In this document: positions 7,550 to 16,765 of the stretch, in pieces
Layout of the letters: each line of letters begins with the position of its first letter
How positions within the stretch are numbered: the first letter of the stretch is position 1
Assembly: GCA_002718195.1 (NCBI GenBank)
Contig: PBDU01000010.1
Coordinates: 139,585-172,889 of the forward strand
Direction: 5' to 3'
DNA length: 33,305 nucleotides
Origin: Methanobacteriota archaeon
Lineage (GTDB): Archaea > Thermoplasmatota > Poseidoniia > Poseidoniales > Poseidoniaceae
The notes under the pieces: generated by a model
What the model was told of the DNA's origin: nothing
Seen by the model: the letters and a program-made list of their open reading frames with translations, nothing else
Databases searched by the model: none
Program-made: the position numbers and the translations under genes

Positions 7550-9271
7550 ATTTTCATCCAGTTCTACATCGTCTATCGAATAAAGTCCTCGACTTCCATC
7601 GACAAAGAATTCCCATCCATCACCTTGATATCCATCGATAGAAATTAGATAATTTCCTAAATTTGTTTCCTCTATTACCAGATGGATTTCAAGTTCTTCT
7701 GCTGCAGCTATAGTCGCTTCTGATACGGTTGAATAAGTTCCAATATCTCCTATTGCGATAGAACTACCCTCCAATTCAAAAGAGATAACTTGGGTGCCCT
7801 TCCAAGAATTTGGCCAATCTTCATCCCATTGTTCTTCATCTAATTCAACTAAACTCATCCCGGACCAAAATGTAACAATATATGGCGTGGATAGAATTAA
7901 TGCAATCAACAACAAAGGAATTGAAAATTTGAAAGCAGAACGCAGGTTTTTGCATTCCCATGTGAAACTGAAAACAAGGAAAAATGAAAACAGAAGTAAT
8001 GAGATTACAGCAGGAGCTTTGCTTACTTCCACCTCTTCGGAACTGACTTCGTTTGTTTTGGAGCTAGCAGTCATTTCGCAACTATCTCCGAGGATAGTTT
8101 TTGATTCATACATCTGTAAAATACCTTGATCATTTCCATAGATCCAGTACTGCCCACAGTTTGCGGGCATGGCTGTGCCCCATCCCGATAATTGAATCTG
8201 AAAATTGCCCAAAGGCTCTGGTTTGCTGTTCTTCACTTGAGCATAGACCCAACCGCCGTTTTCGCCATTTCTTGCTGCAACGATTACTCCTTCACGATAG
8301 AAGATTTCGCCATTGATATTATCACTCAAAGACTCTGATATAGAGCATGTGTCACTACAATCCACTAATTGTAACCCAGCAGAAGAGCCAACGATTGCCG
8401 CAGTTTGGTTAATTTTCGTTGGGATTGAAGAACTCATTCCAATATCGAATTCATGAATTATTTGAAAATCTGGTCCGCTGGATTTGTTCAACAACAAAAC
8501 TTTGCCAGAAGATTGACCTTGAACTGATACTAGCACAAAATCATCAAGGATAATAGGAGCATGTCTTATTTTTGGGGTTTCAATACCCTGAACTTCTTGA
8601 GTAAGGGACGTGTTGTGAACTAAGCCATTTGTAATCGACCAAAGTAAACCTTGTTCATCGCCAATGATGATTGTTTCTTCTAGCACTGACGCACCATTTC
8701 TCCATCCAAGTCCTGTTTCATAGGATTCAATTAACTGACCGTCAGCAATGCAAAATAAGTCAACTCCATTTCTCGTAGGAACCACAATACGGTCTGCATC
8801 TATTAACATCGATCCGGTTATTCCCCAGGTCTGTACCGCAGTGTTTTTTGTCCAGAATGTATCTCCAGTTGTAGGATTTAATGCCTGCACAGAACCATTT
8901 GCCCATGCGACTGCTAACATCTCAGGCCAATTTCCGCAGTTTCCTTCACCTGAAGGAATGAAAAGTAGAGGAGTCATGTCATGGTTCGTGCTTCCTTCTC
9001 CAGTAATCGACCACTGTAAATTACCATCAAAATCAAAAGAATACACCATTGGTCTAGATTCATCAAACCAGGTTCCACTAGTTCTTACGATAATTGAATC
9101 ATCATGAATTAATGGTGATGTGGTGATATATCCCTCTCCTAGGTCCTTTTCCCAAACTAATTCTTGAGAAACAATATTCTCAAAATCCGTATTTGTATTT
9201 GCTTTTACCGTTGATTGGGAAAATAATAGTAGTATGAGTACCAATAAAGCGAGATTGAATCTTACTCTCAT
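7523..9271 (-). CDS. Secreted beta-propeller protein with two membrane segments and a DUF4430-like end
   Basis: The protein starts with a signal peptide (residues 1-24, LALLVLILLLF, cut near VKA-N). Residues 30-400 carry PQQ-like propeller blades, with phrases such as VYSFDFDGNLQWSITGEG and VQALNPTTGDTFWTKN. Two hydrophobic helices follow (about 419-438 and 449-470). The last 90 residues (about 492-582) end in NYLISIDGYQGDGWEFFVDG and NSVLVWRPA, which resembles the DUF4430 fold (GW-x3-V-G ... W at the end). The propeller and cap would both face outward, joined by a hairpin in the membrane. It is the last gene after mcm and gatE, 12 bases from gatE. Ligand unknown; the DUF4430 call is from pattern memory. 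Confidence 0.75.
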   Translation of the reverse strand: MRVRFNLALLVLILLLFSQSTVKANTNTDFENIVSQELVWEKDLGEGYITTSPLIHDDSIIVRTSGTWFDESRPMVYSFDFDGNLQWSITGEGSTNHDMTPLLFIPSGEGNCGNWPEMLAVAWANGSVQALNPTTGDTFWTKNTAVQTWGITGSMLIDADRIVVPTRNGVDLFCIADGQLIESYETGLGWRNGASVLEETIIIGDEQGLLWSITNGLVHNTSLTQEVQGIETPKIRHAPIILDDFVLVSVQGQSSGKVLLLNKSSGPDFQIIHEFDIGMSSSIPTKINQTAAIVGSSAGLQLVDCSDTCSISESLSDNINGEIFYREGVIVAARNGENGGWVYAQVKNSKPEPLGNFQIQLSGWGTAMPANCGQYWIYGNDQGILQMYESKTILGDSCEMTASSKTNEVSSEEVEVSKAPAVISLLLFSFFLVFSFTWECKNLRSAFKFSIPLLLIALILSTPYIVTFWSGMSLVELDEEQWDEDWPNSWKGTQVISFELEGSSIAIGDIGTYSTVSEATIAAAEELEIHLVIEETNLGNYLISIDGYQGDGWEFFVDGSRGLYSIDDVELDENSVLVWRPA

Positions 9272-9283
9272 CAGACAAACAAC

Positions 9284-11305
9284 TCACTGGTGTTTCATAA
9301 TTTGTTTACGAAGTAAATCACTGACCTGTTTTCCATCAGCTCCCTTTGCTTCCTTCATTACCAAGCCCATCAAGGGACCCATTGCTCCCATGCCCCGTTC
9401 TTTTACAAAGTCAAGTCTACTTTCAACTACCGATTTCACCACCGATTCTAAATCGGATGCATCTGCTGGCTTGAGTCCGTTTTCCTCTGCCCATGCGGCC
9501 ATAGATTCCATTGAATATGGTTTATTTGAAAACTCAGCAATTAGCGTATTTATTCCATCCCTAGAGACAAATCCTTGCTCTTTTGTTTGCAAAACATCTG
9601 CTAAAAATTGAGGGTTTTGACCTTCATTATCCATAAGAATTGATGCCCAGGCTTTCGCTGGAAGATCTGCTTTAAATTCGAAATACAAATCATCAAGCTG
9701 TTTACTCAGTAACTGCTTTGCTTGATCTTCTGACATTTCCTCTGACCCCAGTCTGGATTTTCTTTCTGCTTGACTCATAGGTAAATTATCGAGCACTTTC
9801 TTCCACTTGGAATCTGTAAGTTCAAAATTAGGAATGTCCGTTTCTGGATACATTCTTGCTCCTCCTGGCAGAGGTCTCATTGGAGAAGTTGTTCCGTCCT
9901 CTGGAGCACCCTTTTTGATGACTACATTTCTTACTTCTTTTGGCGATCTATGCCACGCCATTCTTGCCCTGTTTAGTGAGGATTCGAGCGCTAATTCAGC
10001 CTGCCATTTAGGAGCACAACATAGCAAGAAAGCATCTTGCTTGTTTAGAGATAGATTCTCTCTTACGGAATCGACATAATCTTGTGTAATTCCATAGGCA
10101 GGTAATTCATCTGAGTGGAATATTCCTTTCACACCTGCTAGTTTAGCTGCGCCTGCAAGTTCCCTGCCTAGTCTTGGCATTTGAGAGCCTTGGGAATCCA
10201 GCACTTTCGTTCCGATTTTCCCAGCAAGCCCTGGTAGCACAAGGGCTAGCATAACACCACCGGAATCCAAAGACGAGGTTACCATTTTAGACTCACAAGA
10301 TGAAAATAAGTCACTGACGTCATTAATATTCAAAGACAATTTTTTGCTTACTTCTTGGGCAACATTTTGCTCTATTTCCGAATCGTCATCATCTCTGTTA
10401 TTTGGTAAAATTGGAAGCCCCATCTCGCTACGCAACTCATTAGCTAGTCTGTAAAAATGGAGCTGCCTAGCCATTTCAAGTTCAATTATTCTCGGAATCC
10501 AAGATAAATCTTGACAGCCCTTTATCTCAACTCTATCTCCGCAAGCAATGCTTACGTTGAGGTCTTGACGGATTGAACCTAGTCCTCTCCTCACTCTTCT
10601 TGTATCCCTAAGGGTTCTGCCAAGAGCGATTGCTGTGTCTTTGGCGTGATCTGGAGATTTGATGTCTGGAGCGGTCGCAATTTCAATAAGCGGTAATCCC
10701 AATCTATCCAGATTGTAGATTACTTCAACTGATTCTTGCCTTGTAATCGTATCTAGTTTTCTTGCTGAATCTTCCTCTAAACATAAAACATCTATTCGAA
10801 CATCTCCGCCCTCTACTTCCAAGATGCCATCCCTAGAAATTAAGGTGGTTCTTTGGAAACCCGTAGTGTTTGAACCGTCAACGACCGTCTTTCGCATCGT
10901 CTGCATAAGATCAAGTGGTTTTGCATTAAGCATTGCAGATACCGTCAACGAGATATCCATCGCATCCTTATCGTGTGGCAATGGAGGCCTCTCGTCCAAT
11001 TCGATTAATCCTGAGTTTGGCGACATCACATATACGAAGCTGCGATTTCTCTTCGCCTCGAATTTAGCGGCAACATCTATCTTCCCACCTTCGCCTCTGG
11101 CAGGGGTTAGCCTACGTGAATAACGAGGCCAATCTTCTGGGAGTGTGTCGATTGAGACATCGTACAACTCTCCTTTCTGACGAGAGTGTAACTTACCAGT
11201 TGCCAGTTGTTGGTGGACTTCAATTCCGCACATGAAGCCCAAAGACTCGGGGTCTAGAGTAGACGTATCAGATACATCTCCCTGCGGCTCAGAATTACCT
11301 GCCAT
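9284..11305 (-). CDS. gatE: Glutamyl-tRNA(Gln) amidotransferase subunit E
   Basis: Archaeal-type GatE. With GatD it turns Glu-tRNA(Gln) into Gln-tRNA(Gln). It opens with the GatB/E core (FMCGIEVHQQLATGKLHSR, GSNTTGFQRT, LCLEEDSARK, NLDRLGLPLIEIATAPDI, GSIRQDLNVSI). It continues with the GatE-specific inserted domain related to AspRS, and ends in the YqeY-like tRNA-binding tail (GADGKQVSDLLRKQIMKH). At 673 residues it is close to the family length, slightly long. I took the ATG at 11305; a GTG at 11317 would add four residues. It sits 49 bases after mcm, on the same strand. gatD is not in this window. Confidence 0.95.
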   Translation of the reverse strand: MAGNSEPQGDVSDTSTLDPESLGFMCGIEVHQQLATGKLHSRQKGELYDVSIDTLPEDWPRYSRRLTPARGEGGKIDVAAKFEAKRNRSFVYVMSPNSGLIELDERPPLPHDKDAMDISLTVSAMLNAKPLDLMQTMRKTVVDGSNTTGFQRTTLISRDGILEVEGGDVRIDVLCLEEDSARKLDTITRQESVEVIYNLDRLGLPLIEIATAPDIKSPDHAKDTAIALGRTLRDTRRVRRGLGSIRQDLNVSIACGDRVEIKGCQDLSWIPRIIELEMARQLHFYRLANELRSEMGLPILPNNRDDDDSEIEQNVAQEVSKKLSLNINDVSDLFSSCESKMVTSSLDSGGVMLALVLPGLAGKIGTKVLDSQGSQMPRLGRELAGAAKLAGVKGIFHSDELPAYGITQDYVDSVRENLSLNKQDAFLLCCAPKWQAELALESSLNRARMAWHRSPKEVRNVVIKKGAPEDGTTSPMRPLPGGARMYPETDIPNFELTDSKWKKVLDNLPMSQAERKSRLGSEEMSEDQAKQLLSKQLDDLYFEFKADLPAKAWASILMDNEGQNPQFLADVLQTKEQGFVSRDGINTLIAEFSNKPYSMESMAAWAEENGLKPADASDLESVVKSVVESRLDFVKERGMGAMGPLMGLVMKEAKGADGKQVSDLLRKQIMKHQ

Positions 11306-11354
11306 GGTACTACCCACAAGTTTTCACTCAAAGAATTCATCCCATCTAAGAATC

Positions 11355-13445
11355 TTAAATCAATGCAAGAGTTTCATATCCACCAGGCCTGAAAACTCTT
11401 CCACTTTCGACTAATTTATCGATAATATCTTCTGCAGTATCTCTATTGATATTGTATTTTTCTAGGTGGTTAAGAACGTCAATTCTTTTGCATTGCCCGC
11501 CGCCGCTAGATGCTAAATTACCAATCGTATCCATGATTATCTTCTCACGATCTCTGGCTTTTGCTTTCTTTCCAGAATGAAGGGTTGTTTCATCGAACTC
11601 TCCACCCATTATCTCTTCTCTCCAAAACCTAGTCAGGGTAATGGCTGCCTGTGCATCTTCCACGGTTGCGACGGGTGAAAGTCTAATCCTTGCATGTGCC
11701 TCAGCCAAACGGACGATGGCTTCTAGTGCCCTTGCTGTGATTGAGATACTATCAGCTGCTTCTCCACCTTTCTTCCTAGTTTGAACATAATAATCGATTA
11801 TGGCTTGATTAGCAGCATCTTCTAAAATCGGGTGAACTGCTCTTTTTGCATGAGCCACATACTTTTTGATTAGCTCGGTGTCAAGTATCATCTCATCGCC
11901 GTTTTTCTTCTCGTTCTTCTCATCGAATGTGATGTCTATGTCTCCGTGCAGTGCGATGCTTCCTTTACCTCTAGTCTCTAAAATATGATGAGCGATTTTT
12001 GCATCTTGCTCCTCGATTGGATTATCAGTCATCACCCAAATTACATCAAACCGAGAAATCAGAGGTGGAGCTAGATTCACTTGAGCCGTGAATGGAACGT
12101 CACTGAGAGTTTCAAAACGTCCTGCTTTGGGATTAGCCGCTGCCAATACAGCACATCTTGTTTTCAGAGTTGCATTTATTCCTGCTTTTGTAATTGAGAT
12201 TGTTTGTTGTTCCATAGCCTCGTGCATACTAGACCTATCATTTTCACTCATTTTGTCGAATTCGTCAATCGCAGCTAATCCCATATCAGCAAGAACTAGG
12301 GTCCCCGCTTCAAGTGTCCATCTTCCATCAGCAATAGCATCCTTTACTGCAGCAGCAGTTAATCCCGCAGCAGATGCTGATTTACCCGATGTGAACCTAC
12401 CCCTGGGCGAGATAAGCGACATGTAGCGAAGCATCTGAGATTTTGCCACTCCAGGGTCGCCCATCAACAAGATATGTATGTCTCCCCTGGATGTGGTTTT
12501 ATCGGAATTTAATCTTCTGACACCGCCAAATAATTGTAGTAACAATGATTCTTTTATTTTGTTGTAACCGAAAATGCTAGGTGATATGGAACGGATTAGA
12601 ATATCGGTAATATCCTCTCTTTTTGCCAAATCCTTGATGTAATTTTCATCCTCTTCGGAAATCTGTACTTCCTCGAACGGTATATTTTCTCTTTCAACAG
12701 AAGTTATTCTTAGGAATAAATCGAATACTGGAGTATTCTTGCCGTTTTTCCGTTGTGCCCTCATGAATAACATACCATTTGCTTTGACCCTTTCTCCTGG
12801 GGTTAAATTTCCAGTGAGATCGTGTTCTGCTATGCATTGAATCCTTTCTGGTTGAAGTCCACCCTTCATTTGTTCTGGAAGCTCTTGAATTTCAATGAAT
12901 TGTGAATTTACCAATACTGATTCATGCTCTAAAAGAACAAATTTTGTTTGTGATTTTGTCTTTTCGCAAGTGTTGCATTCCAACGGTTCAATTAATTCCT
13001 GTTCATTTGGTTGCTGAATATGGTTAGCTGCACCACACGACATACATTCGAAAGTTGCAGCGTAAATTCTTGGACGAACCGCTGATATTTTTGTTATTAC
13101 AGCATCGATTGCAAGGAATTTGCCAATGTCGTCTACTCTAAGTGTAGAAACTGTACGAACTTGATACTTCGGCAAATGAATAATACGGACCATAGGGTTG
13201 AGGTTTCCATATCCTTCATCACGTAAAATTTGGTTCAATGCGTTGTTTGCAGCATCGATATGGACCTCTGGGTTATCAATAATTGATTGGGCGAAATCGG
13301 GGTCGAAATTCCTCAGGTCTCGGTAAGAAATTGTTATTGATTGCTCATCAGGCCATAATTGTGCAACATTGTGAATTATATCGCTGAAAGAGTCTTGCAA
13401 AATAGTCTGCCAGCGTGATTGAACATCTAATTGCTGAATGACCAC
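11355..13445 (-). CDS. mcm: Replicative DNA helicase MCM
   Basis: Hexameric 3'-5' helicase of the archaeal replication fork. From the GTG at 13445 it is 696 residues, the usual archaeal size. The N-terminal domain has a zinc ribbon (C134-x2-C137 and C157-x2-C160). The AAA+ core has Walker A GDPGVAKSQ (about 329-337), the Walker B and sensor region LADMGLAAIDEFDKM (about 385-399) and the arginine finger SRFD (464-467). The C-terminus is a winged helix. The frame stays open upstream to a GTG at 13535, adding 30 residues with no MCM character. In either case the gene has no ATG at its head. No intein is present. Confidence 0.95.
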   Translation of the reverse strand: MVIQQLDVQSRWQTILQDSFSDIIHNVAQLWPDEQSITISYRDLRNFDPDFAQSIIDNPEVHIDAANNALNQILRDEGYGNLNPMVRIIHLPKYQVRTVSTLRVDDIGKFLAIDAVITKISAVRPRIYAATFECMSCGAANHIQQPNEQELIEPLECNTCEKTKSQTKFVLLEHESVLVNSQFIEIQELPEQMKGGLQPERIQCIAEHDLTGNLTPGERVKANGMLFMRAQRKNGKNTPVFDLFLRITSVERENIPFEEVQISEEDENYIKDLAKREDITDILIRSISPSIFGYNKIKESLLLQLFGGVRRLNSDKTTSRGDIHILLMGDPGVAKSQMLRYMSLISPRGRFTSGKSASAAGLTAAAVKDAIADGRWTLEAGTLVLADMGLAAIDEFDKMSENDRSSMHEAMEQQTISITKAGINATLKTRCAVLAAANPKAGRFETLSDVPFTAQVNLAPPLISRFDVIWVMTDNPIEEQDAKIAHHILETRGKGSIALHGDIDITFDEKNEKKNGDEMILDTELIKKYVAHAKRAVHPILEDAANQAIIDYYVQTRKKGGEAADSISITARALEAIVRLAEAHARIRLSPVATVEDAQAAITLTRFWREEIMGGEFDETTLHSGKKAKARDREKIIMDTIGNLASSGGGQCKRIDVLNHLEKYNINRDTAEDIIDKLVESGRVFRPGGYETLALI

Positions 13446-13676
13446 TTTAACCAAACCTATCCCTGCGGACTTAGTAGGGTTTAGTCGACCGTTTATCAAG
13501 ATTATTTCCGGAAAAGCCCACCCCTTCAGTTCCACTGGAGATTTTGCAGCACAATATTGCCGGGTTTCCAGATTGAATTGCTTCGATTCGAAATATTCCA
13601 GAAAGAAAAATATCTTGAAGATTTTTTTATTCTGTAGGATAAACAGATTAAATTTGACGGAATATTACGCCGTTAT

Positions 13677-14693
13677 ATGCCAGAACACAATTTCACGCCT
13701 ATTTCTGGAGTTTTGGAGAGATTTACAATCAAAAGTGATGCTCTAGAAAACAGGCTTGGAGATCCTACTGAGCGCGAGATTTTGGTACATATCCCCAAAC
13801 AGGGTTTCGAGGCAATGATCGGGGAAGAAAAGTTGCCAGTAATAGTTTACCTTGCACCCTACACATCATCTGGATTGGGGAGGGCATCTTGGAAAGCATT
13901 TTCCGAAACATTACCGCAACGTTTTGAGAGAATTTGTTCACAAGGCGGTAAGCCTGCTATTCTTGTATTAGTTGATTCATTTACGTCTTTAGGAGGAAAT
14001 CAATTTGTAGACTCTCCAGTTTTGGGCAACTGGGCAAAATGGTTATCCAATGACCTGCAAAATGAAATTTCAAACAGATATCCTGTTGATGGAACATGGA
14101 AACTTGTAGGAAAATCGAGTGGCGGTTATGGAGCATTGATGCTTCCAATGTTCTATCCAGAAAAGTGGACGGATATTGCCTGCCACTCAGGAGATTGTGG
14201 TTTTGATTTGATGTTCAGGCCGCTGTTTGCTGAAACTCTAACTCGGATTTCAAAGAGTGGTGGCATCGATGAATTCCTGAATGATTTCAGGCAAAGCAAG
14301 AAAATTGCTAGTGATGATTTTCATACCTTGATGATGATTGCGATGGCTGCATCCTATTGCCCATCTGAACCATCGGAGGGTAACAAACTTGGAATCGAAT
14401 TGCCTATCGATTCAGAAACAGCGCAAATAGATGAATCTAAGTGGAAGGCGTGGTTAAAATTCGACCCATTAGAAAATGTAGAAAAATTACTAGAGGCTTA
14501 TTCTGGCTTAAACTCGGTTTACATTGATGTAGGCATTTGGGATCAGTATCACATTCAATATGGTCTAAGACGATTAAACAAAATGCTGATTGACGGTAGA
14601 ATTGAAGGTATCACAAACTACCGATATGAAGAATTTGAAGGAAGCCACTCCGGAATTGAATCAAGGCTAGACTATTCCTTGAGGCTGGATTGA
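13677..14693 (+). CDS. Putative esterase, alpha/beta hydrolase
   Basis: Cytoplasmic alpha/beta hydrolase of the esterase D type. The nucleophile elbow is GKSSGG (residues 145-150, Ser147), preceded by the oxyanion-side strand PVIVYLAPYTSSG. The likely acid is in YIDVGIWDQYH and the histidine in FEGSHSG near the C-terminus. There is no signal peptide. At 338 residues it is somewhat longer than S-formylglutathione hydrolase, and the substrate is unknown. The ATG at 13677 is preceded by TTAT. It is followed 21 bases later by purM on the same strand. Confidence 0.75.
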   Translation: MPEHNFTPISGVLERFTIKSDALENRLGDPTEREILVHIPKQGFEAMIGEEKLPVIVYLAPYTSSGLGRASWKAFSETLPQRFERICSQGGKPAILVLVDSFTSLGGNQFVDSPVLGNWAKWLSNDLQNEISNRYPVDGTWKLVGKSSGGYGALMLPMFYPEKWTDIACHSGDCGFDLMFRPLFAETLTRISKSGGIDEFLNDFRQSKKIASDDFHTLMMIAMAASYCPSEPSEGNKLGIELPIDSETAQIDESKWKAWLKFDPLENVEKLLEAYSGLNSVYIDVGIWDQYHIQYGLRRLNKMLIDGRIEGITNYRYEEFEGSHSGIESRLDYSLRLD

Positions 14694-14714
14694 GAAGATT
14701 TCTGATTCGGTATT

Positions 14715-15869
14715 ATGATGAAGTTAACTTGCTTGGAGCAGTTCATGGCAGGTCAACCGAATGACATGAATTATGCCTCTGCTGGTGTCGATATTGACCT
14801 AGAGGGGAGTGCAGTGTCCTCTCTTGTAGGCGCACTTAGCAAATCGGTTCGGAAAACTGGAACACCTGGTGCACCTGTGGATTTACCTGGTGGTTTTGGA
14901 GGAATTATTGAATTCGGTGATAGTCTGCTAGCCTTGGCTACAGATGGAGTTGGGTCGAAACTTCAGATCGCTTCTAAACTAAATCAATGGTACGGAGTTG
15001 GTATTGACTGCATGGCAATGAATGTCAATGACTTACTTTGCGTTGGTGCTGAACCAATAGCATTTGTCGATTATATCGCTACACCAAAGCCAGACCCAGA
15101 AACCCACAAGGCATTGGGAGAGAGTCTAGCAAAGGCTTGCGAACTTGCTAGAGTAACTTTAGCTGGTGGGGAAACAGCAAGTCTTCCTGGTATCGTCACA
15201 GAATTGGACCTCAGTGGAACTGCTTTGGGATACATGCCGAAAGGAGAAGCGATTACTGGAGAAAACTTGCAGGCAGGAGATATTTTGATTGGGTTGCCTT
15301 CTTCTGGTATTCATTCCAATGGTTACTCTCTAGTTAGGAAAGTGATCGACTATACCGAAATGGGATATGATGAGGAATGTCCATTCAACCCGCATAGTGA
15401 GACAAGGGAAATCATGAGGTTTAACGAGGGGACAATTACTCTAGGAGAGGTGATTTTGAACCCGACCAAGATATATGTTGACCCAGTGATAGACATGCTA
15501 AATGCTGGAAGAGATGGCAATTCGGGATTTGACTATTCAGACATACATGCAATTGGACACATCACTGGAGGAGGGTTGTCGAATCTTCTGAGATTGCATG
15601 ATTCACTCGGATGGCATATTGAGACTCCGCTTCCTATCCATCCAGAATTCTCTTGGATGGCTGGTATTGCTAATATCGATGATCTGGAAATGCACAGGAC
15701 ATTCAATATGGGAATGGGGATGGTGATTGCTGCGTCTGCGCAAAAGGCGGATGCTATCGCTGATTGGCTAGCTGAAAAATTACCCGGCAGTTCCATTGTT
15801 GGATATGTGCATGATAATGGACACCAAGTAACTCATGTCAATCCAAACATTAAGTTCACACATTATTGA
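14715..15869 (+). CDS. purM: Phosphoribosylformylglycinamidine cyclo-ligase (AIR synthetase)
   Basis: ATP-dependent ring closure of FGAM to AIR in purine synthesis. Recognised by YASAGVDIDLEG, the ATP/metal loop ATDGVGSKLQIA (residues 75-86), AMNVNDLLCVGAEP, the glycine-rich LAGGETASLPG, GLPSSGIHSNGYSLVR and HITGGGL. Length is 384 residues. The true start may be Met11 or Met18, since homologues begin close to YASAG; ATGATG at 14715 is the furthest upstream choice. It lies between the esterase and nei on the plus strand. No other pur genes are present. Confidence 0.95.
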   Translation: MMKLTCLEQFMAGQPNDMNYASAGVDIDLEGSAVSSLVGALSKSVRKTGTPGAPVDLPGGFGGIIEFGDSLLALATDGVGSKLQIASKLNQWYGVGIDCMAMNVNDLLCVGAEPIAFVDYIATPKPDPETHKALGESLAKACELARVTLAGGETASLPGIVTELDLSGTALGYMPKGEAITGENLQAGDILIGLPSSGIHSNGYSLVRKVIDYTEMGYDEECPFNPHSETREIMRFNEGTITLGEVILNPTKIYVDPVIDMLNAGRDGNSGFDYSDIHAIGHITGGGLSNLLRLHDSLGWHIETPLPIHPEFSWMAGIANIDDLEMHRTFNMGMGMVIAASAQKADAIADWLAEKLPGSSIVGYVHDNGHQVTHVNPNIKFTHY

Positions 15870-15912
15870 TAAGCAAACATCGATTTATATCGAATTTGTA
15901 TGATGTAACTGC

Positions 15913-16743
15913 ATGCCAGAGGGGCCTGAAATATACAGGGTTGCCCAAAAGTTGTCCAAGGCATTATCCAACAAGAAGGTGCTATCAATCGAGTTTGGAT
16001 TAGATAGGTTGAAGGGTTGGGAAGAGGTTCTAATCAATTCCATGATTACCTCAGTAAGGAGTCATGGAAAAGCAATGTTGATTTCAACCGATTCGGGATA
16101 CACAATTTACAGTCATAATCAACTCTACGGAAGGTGGGATATCCGCCTCTCGAAAACCGCTGAAAGAAAGACAAATCGTTCATTAAGAATACTAATCGAA
16201 ACTTCGACACATACTGCGAGGCTTTACTCAGCATCAGATATTGAGGTTCTCGATGCCATTGATTTGGCTAGTCATCCATTCTTGTCCAAATTAGGCCCTG
16301 ACCTTTTGGATTTTGACATAAGCGAAAACGGTCTGGTCAAGCATATCACGTCCGGGCGTTTTGATAGACGCGCTTTGCAGCATCTTTTGTTAGATCAATC
16401 ATTTCTTGCAGGAATTGGAAATTACCTCAGAAGTGAAATATTGTTCGAAGCAGGGTTACATCCAAAAACTCGATTCAATAATTTAGAAAGTAAGCAAAAG
16501 CAAGAATTAGCGATAATAGCGAGAAAAATTACGAAAAGGGCACTTGATCAAAATGGAATTACCATAGATTATGAAATCGCTGAGAATTTGAAAAATGAAG
16601 GATTGACTAAACGCCAATATAGGCATTGGGTATTTACCAGAGATGGAGAGCCTTGTAGAAGGTGTGGCTCAACGATTATTCATACAAGAGTCGGAGGCAG
16701 AAGACTCGACTATTGTCCTTCTTGTCAACCCGAATTGACATGA
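15913..16743 (+). CDS. nei: Endonuclease VIII (Nei-type DNA glycosylase/AP lyase)
   Basis: Removes oxidised pyrimidines and cuts the abasic site. The N-terminus is MPEGPEI: Pro2 is the Schiff-base nucleophile, Glu3 the acid, and Lys53 in SHGKAML is conserved. Residues YSHNQLYGRW, LYSASDIEVLD, HPFLSKLGPDLLD and LLLDQSFLAGIGNYLR follow E. coli Nei closely. The C-terminal zinc finger is C-x2-C-x16-C-x2-C with the conserved arginines before YCPSC. At 276 residues all parts are present. It starts 43 bases after purM and ends 22 bases before trm1. The strong likeness to a bacterial Nei suggests transfer. Confidence 0.95.
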   Translation: MPEGPEIYRVAQKLSKALSNKKVLSIEFGLDRLKGWEEVLINSMITSVRSHGKAMLISTDSGYTIYSHNQLYGRWDIRLSKTAERKTNRSLRILIETSTHTARLYSASDIEVLDAIDLASHPFLSKLGPDLLDFDISENGLVKHITSGRFDRRALQHLLLDQSFLAGIGNYLRSEILFEAGLHPKTRFNNLESKQKQELAIIARKITKRALDQNGITIDYEIAENLKNEGLTKRQYRHWVFTRDGEPCRRCGSTIIHTRVGGRRLDYCPSCQPELT

Positions 16744-16765
16744 AGCAAGACCGATTGGCAGGTGC

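Noticed and set aside
13620..13630. T-run between mcm and the esterase as a terminator
   Set aside because: Both flanking genes point away from it, so no transcript is expected to end there.
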